This document shows positions 49,978-57,930 of a stretch of DNA of 64,000 nucleotides, piece by piece (positions within the stretch are counted from its first letter, which is position 1; each line of letters starts with the position of its first letter). Made by a program: the position numbers and the translations under genes. The DNA is from JABCPE02 sp963518955. GTDB lineage: Bacteria; Bacteroidota; Bacteroidia; Flavobacteriales; Weeksellaceae. Where the stretch lies: contig CAUQKI010000007.1 in NCBI GenBank assembly GCA_963518955.1, positions 20,723 to 84,722 on the forward strand. Reading direction: 5' to 3'. Below the pieces are notes generated by a model. The model saw nothing but the letters and a program-made list of their open reading frames with translations, was not told the DNA's origin and ran no database searches.

Positions 49978-50061
49978 TTACAAATATAAAAAGTCGAGCT
50001 GAACACTCCCGTTTCTGAGACTGCCAACTTGCCACCATATATTATTTGTAAAGATTATCAT
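49978..50061 (-). CDS. Leader peptide of trpB with tandem Trp codons
   Basis: A 27-residue reading frame, MIIFTNNIWWQVG continuing to DFLYL and a stop, with two adjacent tryptophan codons at positions 9-10. It starts 10 bp after the atpC stop codon. Codons 18-25 (49988-50010) can pair with the terminator arm (AAAAGCCG and GAACUUCC) to form an antiterminator. Stalling at the Trp codons would leave that segment free and allow trpB expression, while translation to the stop would cover it. This is the classical trp attenuation layout, read directly from sequence; the mechanism is inference. Confidence 0.8.
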   Translation of the reverse strand: MIIFTNNIWWQVGSLRNGSVQLDFLYL

Positions 50062-50071
50062 TTTATTTATT

Positions 50072-50356
50072 TTAATCACAAAGGATAATACCAGAGTTAT
50101 TATTAAATTCTATCACACCTCCATTGATAGGAAAAGTGTAGCAGTTGTTTCGCTGTGGTTCTGCTGTGAAAAACTTAGCGTAGTTCTGATTTTCTATTTT
50201 GGAAGTAATCAGTTTTACTTTGCCTGTTCTTAGAGAAGATACCACTGGGGCGTGGTCGTTCAAAATATGAAATTCGCCCAATTCTCCAGGAAGCAGGATA
50301 GATTCTACTTCTCCTTCGAATACTACAAGCTCTGGTGTTAATATTTTAATGTTCAT
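50072..50356 (-). CDS. atpC: ATP synthase F1 subunit epsilon, short form
   Basis: 94 residues from the ATG at 50354-50356 (MNIKILTPELVVFEGEV); a longer in-frame start at 50419 would be translated from an AT-rich repeat and is rejected. It has the N-terminal beta-sandwich domain (LLPGELGEFHILNDHAPVVSSL) but lacks the C-terminal two-helix domain that inhibits ATP hydrolysis in other bacteria, as is normal for Flavobacteriia. Downstream of atpD by 90 bp. Confidence 0.92.
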   Translation of the reverse strand: MNIKILTPELVVFEGEVESILLPGELGEFHILNDHAPVVSSLRTGKVKLITSKIENQNYAKFFTAEPQRNNCYTFPINGGVIEFNNNSGIILCD

Positions 50357-50367
50357 ATTTATATCAG

Positions 50368-50430
50368 ATTTGAAATTTGAAATTTGAAATTTGAAATTGA
50401 ATTTTTTCATCAACCTCAAATTTCAAATTC
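50368..50430. repeat. ATTTGAA tandem repeat with inverted partner between atpD and atpC
   Basis: Four head-to-tail copies of ATTTGAA (50368-50395) plus a partial fifth, followed after about 20 bp by CAAATTTCAAATTC (50417-50430), which is complementary to the repeat. It can form several alternative hairpins in the atpD-atpC mRNA. Such ATTTGAA/TTCAAAT runs are, as far as I recall, common between genes in this group of bacteria; they look like slipped-strand expansions. Confidence 0.7.
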
Positions 50431-50446
50431 CAAATCGTTGAATAAT

Positions 50447-51955
50447 TTATGCGTTTTCAGCAAGCATTTTTTCTCCTGCTTCTATAGCCTCCTCGATAGT
50501 TCCTTTAAGGTTGAAACAAGCTTCAGGTAAGTGGTCTAATTCACCATCGATGATCATATTAAATCCTTTGATAGTGTCTTTAATATCCACTAATGCACCT
50601 GGAATACCTGTAAACTGCTCTGCTACATGGAATGGCTGAGAAAGGAATCTCTGAACTTTTCTTGCACGGTAAACTACCAATTTATCTTCTTCAGAAAGTT
50701 CTTCCATACCCAAGATAGCGATGATATCTTGAAGTGCTTTATATCTTTGTAGAATTTCTTTTACTCTTTGTGCACAGTTATAGTGCTCTTCACCGATGAT
50801 TTCTGGAGCCAAGATTCTAGATGTAGAGTCTAGTGGATCCACCGCTGGGTAAATACCTAATGATGCGATCTTTCTTGAAAGTACCGTAGTAGCATCAAGG
50901 TGAGCAAAGGTAGTCGCTGGAGCAGGGTCTGTCAAGTCATCCGCAGGTACATATACTGCCTGTACAGATGTAATAGATCCATTTTTAGTAGAAGTAATTC
51001 TCTCCTGCATCGCACCCATCTCAGATGCCAATGTCGGCTGGTAACCTACCGCAGATGGCATACGCCCAAGAAGCGCAGACACCTCAGAACCTGCCTGAGT
51101 AAAACGGAAGATGTTATCCACGAAGAAAAGTACATCTCTACCTTGTCCAGTTTCACCTCCATCACGGAAGTATTCAGCTAGAGTAAGTCCAGAAAGAGCA
51201 ACTCTCGCTCTCGCTCCTGGCGGCTCATTCATCTGACCGAATACGAATGCTGCTTTAGAATCTTTCATTTGTTCTAAATCAACTTTGCTCAGATCCCAAC
51301 CTCCATTTTCCATAGAGTGCATGAAATCTTCACCATATTTAATAATACCAGATTCCAACATCTCTCTCATCAAGTCGTTTCCTTCTCTGGTTCTTTCTCC
51401 TACACCTGCAAACACAGAAAGACCTCCGTGTCCTTTAGCGATATTGTTAATCAATTCCTGAATCAATACGGTTTTACCTACACCCGCACCTCCAAACAAT
51501 CCGATTTTTCCTCCCTTAGCATAAGGCTCAATAAGGTCAATAACTTTGATACCTGTGAAAAGAACCTCTGCAGAAGTAGAAAGCTGTTCGAATTTAGGAG
51601 CCTCTCTGTGAATTGGTAAACCATTCTCTTTAGAAAGAGCAGTAATACCATCAATAGTATCACCTACCACATTGAATAATCTACCATTAATACCATCTCC
51701 TACTGGCATTGTAATCTGCTTACCTGTAGCTACTACTTCTTGACCTCTCTGAAGCCCGTCTGTAGCGTCCATAGCAATACATCTTACCATGTCTTCGCCA
51801 ATATGTTGTTCAACCTCAAGAACAAGTTTCTCTCCATTATTTTTAACTACTTCAAGGGCATCATAGATTTTTGGTAATTCTTCAACCTCTTGAAATACAA
51901 CATCAATTACTGGACCGATGATTTGTGAAATCTTTCCTTTAATATGGTTTGCCAT
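50447..51955 (-). CDS. atpD: ATP synthase F1 subunit beta
   Basis: Catalytic subunit. 502 residues from the ATG at 51953-51955 (MANHIKGKISQIIGPVIDVVF); an in-frame start at 52006 lies upstream of the promoter box and is rejected. P-loop GGAGVGKT at 155-162, catalytic GERTREGND and the beta signature PAVDPLDSTSR. Transcribed away from ribF and followed by atpC. The other six subunits are encoded 27 kb away on the opposite strand, so the two loci must be coordinated. Confidence 0.97.
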   Translation of the reverse strand: MANHIKGKISQIIGPVIDVVFQEVEELPKIYDALEVVKNNGEKLVLEVEQHIGEDMVRCIAMDATDGLQRGQEVVATGKQITMPVGDGINGRLFNVVGDTIDGITALSKENGLPIHREAPKFEQLSTSAEVLFTGIKVIDLIEPYAKGGKIGLFGGAGVGKTVLIQELINNIAKGHGGLSVFAGVGERTREGNDLMREMLESGIIKYGEDFMHSMENGGWDLSKVDLEQMKDSKAAFVFGQMNEPPGARARVALSGLTLAEYFRDGGETGQGRDVLFFVDNIFRFTQAGSEVSALLGRMPSAVGYQPTLASEMGAMQERITSTKNGSITSVQAVYVPADDLTDPAPATTFAHLDATTVLSRKIASLGIYPAVDPLDSTSRILAPEIIGEEHYNCAQRVKEILQRYKALQDIIAILGMEELSEEDKLVVYRARKVQRFLSQPFHVAEQFTGIPGALVDIKDTIKGFNMIIDGELDHLPEACFNLKGTIEEAIEAGEKMLAENA

Positions 51956-51976
51956 TTCTAAAATTTTTCTTGTTTG

Positions 51977-51984
51977 CAAATATA
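51977..51984 (-). promoter_or_regulatory. -7 promoter box of atpD-atpC
   Basis: Minus-strand TATATTTG, the same octamer as in front of atpB, 21 bp upstream of the atpD start. Confidence 0.55.
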
Positions 51985-52005
51985 GTGAAAGTTTATAAAA
52001 TAACA

Positions 52006-52036
52006 TTGTTAAAAAAGAAGATTTTTATCATATTTG
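52006..52036 (+). promoter_or_regulatory. Promoter of ribF
   Basis: TTG (52006-52008), 20-bp spacer, CATATTTG (52029-52036, one mismatch). The TTG start of ribF follows 17 bp later. Confidence 0.5.
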
Positions 52037-52053
52037 CGACAAATTTTTATCAA

Positions 52054-52974
52054 TTGAAAATTATAAGAGATTTATCTGCTTACAAAAGCCCTGATTTTAC
52101 TGCTGTTTCCATAGGAATGTTTGATGGCGTACATCTTGGTCATCAGTCCGTTATCAGCCTTTTGAAAGATAAAGCGAAGGAAAAAAATCTAAAAACGGCT
52201 TTGTTGTCTTTTTGGCCGCATCCGAGAAAAATTTTAAATCCAGAATTGGAAATACACCAGCTGAATACTTTGGAAGAAAAAGAAACTCTTTTGGAGAAAG
52301 AGGGTGTGGAACTGCTTTTTTTACAGGAATTTAGTGAGAATTTTAGAAATATGGATGCAGAGGATTTTGTGAAAGAGATTTTGGTAAAAAAACTTCAAGC
52401 CAAATATATTGTAATAGGGCATGACCACAGCTTCGGAAAAGGAAAAAAAGGAAATTTTGAGCTGCTCCAAAAAATGGGAAATGAATTAGGCTTTGAAGTG
52501 GAACAGTTAGAAGAAGTAAGTATTGAAAATCAAGATATTAGCTCCACTGAAATAAGGCAGGCGCTTTTGGAAAGCAGGATAAAGGATGCCAATAAGATGC
52601 TGGGATATTCTTATAATCTGTCTGGTGAAGTTATTCATGGTAAAAAATTAGGACGAAAAATAGGCTTTCCTACGACAAATCTAAAAGTAGATTCTACGAA
52701 ACTTCTTCCTAAAAAAGGCGCTTATATAGTGGAGGCGTGGCTTGATAATCAATTTTATAAAGGAATGCTCAGCATTGGGACAAATCCAACAGTCGGCGGA
52801 GAAAAACTTTCGGTGGAAGTGTATATTTTGGATTTTGATAAAGATATTTATGGTAAAAAATTGACTGTAAATTTCAGGGATTTTCTCCATGAAGAAATAA
52901 AATTTGACAACCTTGACCAGCTTATACAAAGGCTGAATGAAGACAAAAAAATAACTGAAAATTATAATTTTTAA
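52054..52974 (+). CDS. ribF: Bifunctional riboflavin kinase/FAD synthetase RibF
   Basis: Makes FMN and FAD from riboflavin. 306 residues from the TTG at 52054 (KIIRDLSAYKSPDFTAVSIG); the longer reading frame to 51949 runs through the promoter region. N-terminal FAD synthetase nucleotidyltransferase domain with GMFDGVHLGHQ (about 22-32) and GHDHSFGKGKKG, then ISSTEIRQAL; C-terminal riboflavin kinase domain (from about 185) with GRKIGFPTTNLKV and YKGMLSIGTNPTVGG. Divergent from atpD. Confidence 0.93.
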   Translation: MKIIRDLSAYKSPDFTAVSIGMFDGVHLGHQSVISLLKDKAKEKNLKTALLSFWPHPRKILNPELEIHQLNTLEEKETLLEKEGVELLFLQEFSENFRNMDAEDFVKEILVKKLQAKYIVIGHDHSFGKGKKGNFELLQKMGNELGFEVEQLEEVSIENQDISSTEIRQALLESRIKDANKMLGYSYNLSGEVIHGKKLGRKIGFPTTNLKVDSTKLLPKKGAYIVEAWLDNQFYKGMLSIGTNPTVGGEKLSVEVYILDFDKDIYGKKLTVNFRDFLHEEIKFDNLDQLIQRLNEDKKITENYNF

Positions 52975-52981
52975 AAGAAAA

Positions 52982-53012
52982 AGCCGAAGGAAAACTTCGG
53001 CTCTTGTATTTT
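52982..53012. terminator. Bidirectional terminator between ribF and map
   Basis: 8-bp stem (AGCCGAAG with CTTCGGCT), 5-base loop GAAAA; T-rich on both sides. Located between converging genes. Confidence 0.8.
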
Positions 53013-53015
53013 TAA

Positions 53016-53825
53016 TTAAAAATCCATTGTAAATGGTTCTTCCTCCTTGCTTTGAATTCCCAAAGCTTCATAAATATATTTAAAAGTAGATAGAAGAACA
53101 GGCTTCCCGCTGATAATAGCCACATCATGCTCAAAGTGGGCAGAAGGTTTATTATCCAAAGTCGTTACAGTCCAGCCGTCATCATGGAATTTCACTTTTT
53201 CTGTTCCTAAATTTATCATCGGTTCTATCGCTAGGACTATGCCGTCTTTTAGGACTTTTCCAGAGCCTTTTCTACCATAGTTCGGTACTTGTGGGTCTTC
53301 GTGCATTTCCCTTCCTAATCCATGTCCCACTAACTCACGCACAACGCCATAGCCTTCTTTTTCACAGTAGGTCTGGATAGCATTAGAAATATCTCCTACA
53401 CGCTTTCCGCGGATACATTGTTCAATGCCTTTGTATAAAGATTCTTTGGTGATTTTAAGGAGTTTTTTGGTTTCTTTTGCGACTTCTCCTACCTCAAAAG
53501 AATAGGCGTGGTCACCATAAAAACCATTCATATAAACACCGCAATCCACAGACAAAACCGTTCCTTCTTCTATTGGCTTGTCATTGGGAATGCCATGCAC
53601 CACCTCTGCATTTGGAGAGATACAAAGTGAATTTGGGAAGCCATACATGCCTAAAAAAGCGGGTTTTCCGCCATGGTCCATAATGAAATCATGTGCCAAT
53701 TTGTCCAAATAAAGAGAAGTAATCCCAGGTTTAATCTCCTTTGCCAGCATGCCCAAAGTCTTGGAAACCAACTGAGCACTTTCCCTCATCAAACGGAGTT
53801 CGTCTATTGTTTTTAACTGAATCAT
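53016..53825 (-). CDS. map: Type I methionine aminopeptidase
   Basis: Removes the initiator methionine from nascent proteins. 269 residues. Metal ligands in SVDCGVYMNGFYGDHAYSF (two Asp), GHGLGREMHEDPQVPNYG (His) and AIEPMINLGTEKV (Glu), with the final Glu in SAHFEHDVAI. N-terminal LMRESAQLVSKTL is typical. It follows the HAD gene by 10 bp, last in a three-gene minus-strand group. Not inside a ribosomal-protein operon here. Confidence 0.95.
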   Translation of the reverse strand: MIQLKTIDELRLMRESAQLVSKTLGMLAKEIKPGITSLYLDKLAHDFIMDHGGKPAFLGMYGFPNSLCISPNAEVVHGIPNDKPIEEGTVLSVDCGVYMNGFYGDHAYSFEVGEVAKETKKLLKITKESLYKGIEQCIRGKRVGDISNAIQTYCEKEGYGVVRELVGHGLGREMHEDPQVPNYGRKGSGKVLKDGIVLAIEPMINLGTEKVKFHDDGWTVTTLDNKPSAHFEHDVAIISGKPVLLSTFKYIYEALGIQSKEEEPFTMDF

Positions 53826-53835
53826 TTTTAATTTT

Positions 53836-54270
53836 TTACCAGAACCAACCTTTTTTTCTTTCTTTTTTCAATTTGGAATAAGCCTGAACTTCACCATTTG
53901 AAATCCCAAATTCTATTTTTTGAGTGATGATTTCATAAACCTCACCCCAGCCTGGGAAACCGCCAAGATTTCTGTCATCAATGAAAACATCTGCATCTAT
54001 TTTTCTTGATTGTGTATCTCCATCGAAAATTTCCCCTTCGTAGCTTGAATTCACAGAATAAAACTCTATTCCATTTTTTTTGCAGAATTCCACAGCTTCC
54101 TCCAAAGCCTCTCCACTTCGGTAAGTCCAAAGAATAAGCCTGTATCCGTTCACCTGAAGCTGTCTCAGCGTTTCAAATGCAAAAGGCTGAGCTCTCCCAA
54201 TGCTAGGATAGGCGTCTTCCACGATGGTTCCATCAAAATCTATTGCTAATTTTTTGTTATTTAGTTTCAT
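53836..54270 (-). CDS. HAD-superfamily hydrolase, BT0820-like
   Basis: 144 residues. HAD motif I is LAIDFDGTIVED (nucleophile Asp in DFDGT), motif II is LILWTYRSG, and DVFIDDRNLGG carries the last acidic motif. The compact size without a cap domain fits the BT0820-like subgroup, found in Bacteroidota; substrate unknown. It lies between the acetyltransferase-like gene (7 bp) and map (10 bp). Basic C-terminal tail (KLKKERKKGWFW). Confidence 0.85.
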   Translation of the reverse strand: MKLNNKKLAIDFDGTIVEDAYPSIGRAQPFAFETLRQLQVNGYRLILWTYRSGEALEEAVEFCKKNGIEFYSVNSSYEGEIFDGDTQSRKIDADVFIDDRNLGGFPGWGEVYEIITQKIEFGISNGEVQAYSKLKKERKKGWFW

Positions 54271-54277
54271 ATTAACT

Positions 54278-55405
54278 TTATTTTATTTCCAAAGAATAAG
54301 TTCTTCTTCTTTTATGATTTGTCGGATGATAGTCTTGCCAAAGAGCCTGAATACTTGCGTTTTCCTCTAACTCTGGATTGGTTTCCAAAAACTTTACACC
54401 TTTCTTTTTAAAAGTTTCATAGATTTCTTTAAAGATAATCGCTGTTATGCCTCGTTTTTGGTATTGTGAGTGAATCCCAATCAGATAGAAATTCGCTCTG
54501 TCGTTTTTCTTTCCAGCGTTCAGCAGATGCCACCACCCGAAAGGGAAAAGTTTTCCTTTAGCCTTTTGTAAAGCCTTGGAATAAGAAGGCATAGTAATGG
54601 CGAAAGAAATCAAACTACCATATTTGTCTTTGATGCAGACAATGTAGTCTTTATCTATGAATTTAAAATATTTTTCTTTATAATGTTTAATCTGTTCCTG
54701 AGTAATAGGTGTATAGGTGGAAAGATGCTTATAAGTGTCATCTAGGAGCTTAAACATCGGTTCTACCAATGGGAGAATGTCTTTTTTTGATTTGAATTTT
54801 ACGAGTTCCAGTTCGTATTTTTCAGCGATAAGGTTGCTGAATTTTTCCACCTTGTCAGGCAGGGTATCAGGAAAATTGATTTCGAATTCCACCCATTCTT
54901 TTTCTTTCACTAAACCAAGTTGCTCCATATGTTTAGGATAATAATCATAATTATAAATCCCAATCATCGTTGCCAATTTGTCAAAACCTTTGGTGAGCAT
55001 TCCTGCTTTATCCAAATTTGTAAAACCCATTGGGCCTTCTATTTTAGAAATACCTTTGGATTTAGCATATTCTATCACTGTGTCTATTAGTGTTTTAGAA
55101 ACTTCTATGTCATCTATAAAATCCAGCCAGCCAAATCTTACCTTTTGGATACCGAGTTCTTTTTCTTCCTTGTGGTTTATCATTACAGCTATCCTTCCCA
55201 CAATGTTTTTACCTTTATAAGCCAGAAACTGAGCCGCTTCAGAATATTGTAAGGCAGGATTTTCTTCTTTCACCCAAATACTTTTTTCTTCATTGATGAG
55301 AGGCGGTACATAGTAGGGATTTCCCTTGTACAGCTCCATTGGAAACTTTATAAAAAGCTCCAAATCAGATGAATTAAATACTTGTTTTACTTTTATATCA
55401 GACAT
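54278..55405 (-). CDS. GNAT-fold protein of the YghO type
   Basis: 375 residues from the ATG at 55403-55405 (MSDIKVKQVFNSSDL); an upstream in-frame start at 55468 is rejected because a -7 box lies between. Double GNAT-like architecture: an N-terminal part with FPMELYKGNPYYVPPL and ISKIEGPMGFTNLDKAGML, and a C-terminal part with NFYLIGIHSQYQKRGITAIIF, which carries a GNAT-like acetyl-CoA loop, then FLETNPELEENASIQALW. Similar to proteins annotated as YghO or GTP-cyclohydrolase-like without proven activity. Confidence 0.75.
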   Translation of the reverse strand: MSDIKVKQVFNSSDLELFIKFPMELYKGNPYYVPPLINEEKSIWVKEENPALQYSEAAQFLAYKGKNIVGRIAVMINHKEEKELGIQKVRFGWLDFIDDIEVSKTLIDTVIEYAKSKGISKIEGPMGFTNLDKAGMLTKGFDKLATMIGIYNYDYYPKHMEQLGLVKEKEWVEFEINFPDTLPDKVEKFSNLIAEKYELELVKFKSKKDILPLVEPMFKLLDDTYKHLSTYTPITQEQIKHYKEKYFKFIDKDYIVCIKDKYGSLISFAITMPSYSKALQKAKGKLFPFGWWHLLNAGKKNDRANFYLIGIHSQYQKRGITAIIFKEIYETFKKKGVKFLETNPELEENASIQALWQDYHPTNHKRRRTYSLEIK

Positions 55406-55425
55406 TCTCTTTTTTAAATATTCTG

Positions 55426-55433
55426 CAAAAATA
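55426..55433 (-). promoter_or_regulatory. -7 promoter box of the YghO-like/HAD/map group
   Basis: Minus-strand TATTTTTG, exact match, 20 bp upstream of the chosen start at 55405. Confidence 0.5.
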
Positions 55434-55537
55434 AGATTATTTATTTTTCTATAACGAATAAGAACCAAAAATTATGACAAAATGTGCTTTGGCATAGTTT
55501 TTATATTAAAATAAATTCAATAAAATATAGTATAAAG

Positions 55538-56233
55538 ATGATTTATTTAATTTTAGGTGCAATTTTTTTGGCGAGTATGTTTGTTCAAAATAAACTAAAG
55601 TCAAAATTTGCTCATTATTCAAATGTAAGATTACAAAACGGAATGTCTGGTAAAGAAATCGCTGAAAAAATGCTGGCGGATAATGGTATCCACGATGTGA
55701 AGGTGATTTCTGTAGCAGGACAGCTTACAGACCACTATAACCCAATGGATAAAACAGTAAACCTCTCTGATGTGGTTTATAACGAAAGAAATGCAGCCGC
55801 TGCGGCCGTAGCAGCCCATGAATGCGGACATGCCGTGCAGCATGCTGTGGGATATTCCATGCTTCAGCTTCGTTCCAGATTAGTTCCTATCGTGAATATT
55901 AGTTCTCATTTGGTTCAGTTTGTGATGATGGCAGGTGTTGCCATGGTGGCAGCTCAGATGGCTTTGGGACAAACAGTTTTACTGATAGGAGTTTTGCTGT
56001 TTGCGATGACTACACTATTTGCATTCGTAACTCTTCCAGTGGAATATGATGCCAGCAATCGTGCATTGGCATGGCTGAAACAGACAGGAACAGTAACTCC
56101 GCAAGAAATGGAAGGTGCAGAAGACAGCCTAAAATGGGCAGCGAGAACCTATTTAGTGGCGGCACTAGGTTCTTTGGCCCAGCTTTTATATTATGCTTCT
56201 ATGCTTTTAGGAGGCAGCCGAAGAGAGGAATAA
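55538..56233 (+). CDS. Membrane-bound zinc metallopeptidase, YugP-like
   Basis: 231 residues from the ATG at 55538 (MIYLILGAIFLASMFVQ, an N-terminal helix); a 54-bp longer frame upstream begins in AT-rich non-coding-looking sequence. The zinc motif AAHECGHAVQHA (HExxH) lies around 100-111, followed by membrane helices (VQFVMMAGVAMVAAQMALG, VLLIGVLLFAMTTLFAFV) and a final LPVEYDASNRALAWL that supplies the distal ligand region. This is the Zn_peptidase_2 family; substrates unknown. Divergent from the YghO-like gene. Confidence 0.85.
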   Translation: MIYLILGAIFLASMFVQNKLKSKFAHYSNVRLQNGMSGKEIAEKMLADNGIHDVKVISVAGQLTDHYNPMDKTVNLSDVVYNERNAAAAAVAAHECGHAVQHAVGYSMLQLRSRLVPIVNISSHLVQFVMMAGVAMVAAQMALGQTVLLIGVLLFAMTTLFAFVTLPVEYDASNRALAWLKQTGTVTPQEMEGAEDSLKWAARTYLVAALGSLAQLLYYASMLLGGSRREE

Positions 56234-56236
56234 TTT

Positions 56237-56839
56237 TTAGATAAATTTAAATGTAACTTGATACATCTCGGATAAAATATCTGAGATGTTTTCTTTTTGT
56301 GAAGTTTTGATAAATGCTTTGATAGAGCATGTTTCCTGCGTATCAAAATTTACAACTCGTGCATCGAATTTGTTCAGCAATGAGAAAATTACATTCTGCT
56401 GAGAAAAATTAAATTGGATTTCTATTTCAGTTTCTAATTCTTTTGTGATGATTTTCGCTTCTTCCAGAGTTGCTTTCGCACTTTCTTTATAGGTTTTTAC
56501 GAGCCCTCCCACGCCCAGTTTGGTTCCTCCGAAATACCTTACAATAATCAATAAAATATTGGTGACATCGTGCGCAAGCAGCTGATTATAAATAGGCAGT
56601 CCTGCGCTTCCCGAAGGCTCTCCATCATCATTGATGCGATAGTTTTCCCCATTCAGCCCCAGCCGAAAAGCATAGCAGTGATGGGTAGCTTTTGGGTGTA
56701 ACTCCTTGATTTTGTTTAGTTTTTCTTTATAATCATTTTCAGAAAGAATAGGGTATGCAAAACCGATGAATTTGCTTCCTTTTTCCTTAACTAAAACATT
56801 TTCAATGGGTTTCTCTATGGTTTGATATTCGTATTTCAT
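56237..56839 (-). CDS. IMPACT-family protein YigZ
   Basis: 200 residues, UPF0029/IMPACT N-terminal domain with KFIGFAYPILSENDY, THHCYAFRLG, NDDGEPSGSAGLPI, VIVRYFGGTKLGVGGL, all family signatures, and the DUF1949-like C-terminal domain. Related proteins bind the translation apparatus in eukaryotes (IMPACT) but the bacterial role is not clear. Directly abuts the ribD gene upstream (no gap) so translation is coupled. Confidence 0.9.
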   Translation of the reverse strand: MKYEYQTIEKPIENVLVKEKGSKFIGFAYPILSENDYKEKLNKIKELHPKATHHCYAFRLGLNGENYRINDDGEPSGSAGLPIYNQLLAHDVTNILLIIVRYFGGTKLGVGGLVKTYKESAKATLEEAKIITKELETEIEIQFNFSQQNVIFSLLNKFDARVVNFDTQETCSIKAFIKTSQKENISDILSEMYQVTFKFI

Positions 56840-57862
56840 TTACTGATTTTGAAAATGATAGAGCGTATTGTCTCGCAATTTACTGATTTTATTTGGTTTT
56901 GGGCTAAAAACAGGAGCTTTGGTTCCATTTTTTAAATTTATATTATCGGCTTTAATGACAAAAGCTTCATCCCAAATTCCGGCATCGATAAACTGCTGTA
57001 AAGTGAAACTTCCTCCTTCCACAATTACCGATTGTATCTGTTCTTCCCACAGTTTTTCCAGAATATTTTTTATAAAATTTTCTCTTTCTATTTTGATAAA
57101 TTTTATGTTTTTTTTCTCCTCGTTTTTGATTGAGTTAAAAACCAAAGTAGGCGCTTCATCATTATAAATATTGAAATTCTGTGGAACTTCTAATTCTAAA
57201 TCAATCAAAATTCGTACAGGATTTTTTCCAAAAACTTTCCTTGTGGTAAGGCTGGGATTGTCATTTAGCGCTGTGTTTTTCCCAACTAAAATAGCGTGTT
57301 CATCGGCTCTTAACTGGTGAACCCATTGTTTGGCTAATGAATTGCTGACCGCTGTTGGTTTAAAGTCTTTATCCAAATATCCATCCTCTGATTCAGCCCA
57401 TTTTAGGATGATATAAGGTCTTTTCTTTTGATGAAAAGTGAAAAATCTTTTGTTAAGTTCCCTACATTCATTTTTTAAAATTCCTGAAACTACCACCATT
57501 CCAGAATCTTCTAAGATTTTTTTTCCTTTTCCATCTACTTTTTCGTGAGAGTCCAAAGTTCCTATTATAACTTTCTGAAAACCAATTTCTTTGAGTTTTA
57601 GAGTGCACGGCGGCGTTTTTCCAAAATGGGCGCACGGCTCCAAAGAAACATAAATGGTGGAGTCTTTCAGTAAAGTTTTATCTTGAACAGAGTCGATTGC
57701 GTTTATTTCTGCATGAGGCATTCCTGCTTTTTGGTGGTATCCTTCGCCTATTATTTTCCCATTATGGATGATGACAGCGCCTACCATAGGGTTTGGGTAG
57801 GTCTTTCCAATAGCTTTTTTGGCGAGTTCTACACATCGCCTCATGTAGATTTTATCTTGCAT
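56840..57862 (-). CDS. ribD: Bifunctional riboflavin deaminase/reductase RibD
   Basis: Second and third steps of riboflavin synthesis: deamination then side-chain reduction. 340 residues. N-terminal deaminase domain with HAEINAID (His-Ala-Glu) and PCAHFGKTPPC (the zinc cysteines) plus the start CVELAKKAIGKTYPNPMVGAV; C-terminal reductase with KWAESEDGYLDKDF, TTRKVFGKNPVRILID and VEGGSFTLQQFIDAG. No other rib genes are adjacent; ribF lies 4 kb away. No FMN riboswitch was recognised upstream. Confidence 0.95.
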   Translation of the reverse strand: MQDKIYMRRCVELAKKAIGKTYPNPMVGAVIIHNGKIIGEGYHQKAGMPHAEINAIDSVQDKTLLKDSTIYVSLEPCAHFGKTPPCTLKLKEIGFQKVIIGTLDSHEKVDGKGKKILEDSGMVVVSGILKNECRELNKRFFTFHQKKRPYIILKWAESEDGYLDKDFKPTAVSNSLAKQWVHQLRADEHAILVGKNTALNDNPSLTTRKVFGKNPVRILIDLELEVPQNFNIYNDEAPTLVFNSIKNEEKKNIKFIKIERENFIKNILEKLWEEQIQSVIVEGGSFTLQQFIDAGIWDEAFVIKADNINLKNGTKAPVFSPKPNKISKLRDNTLYHFQNQ

Positions 57863-57881
57863 TTTTAGGTTTTGTCTAAAA

Positions 57882-57915
57882 CTTAATATTCTCCCAAAAT
57901 TGGAAGAATATTAAG
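57882..57915 (-). terminator. Inverted repeat after the DUF349 gene
   Basis: 11-bp stem (CTTAATATTCT with AGAATATTAAG) with a 12-base loop and a short T run (minus-strand TTTTAG). AT-rich, so a weak terminator at best. Confidence 0.5.
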
Positions 57916-57930
57916 AATATGTTTAAAAAA

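Noticed and set aside
50357..50419. N-terminal extension of AtpC
   Set aside because: It translates the ATTTGAA repeat, giving a KFNFKFQISNFK-like string common to such repeats, not a real protein part.
50368..50430. Possible CRISPR array
   Set aside because: Units are 7 bp without spacers and no cas gene is present.
52975..57862. FMN riboswitch in front of ribD or ribF
   Set aside because: No RFN-element-like conserved sequence blocks were seen in either short upstream region.
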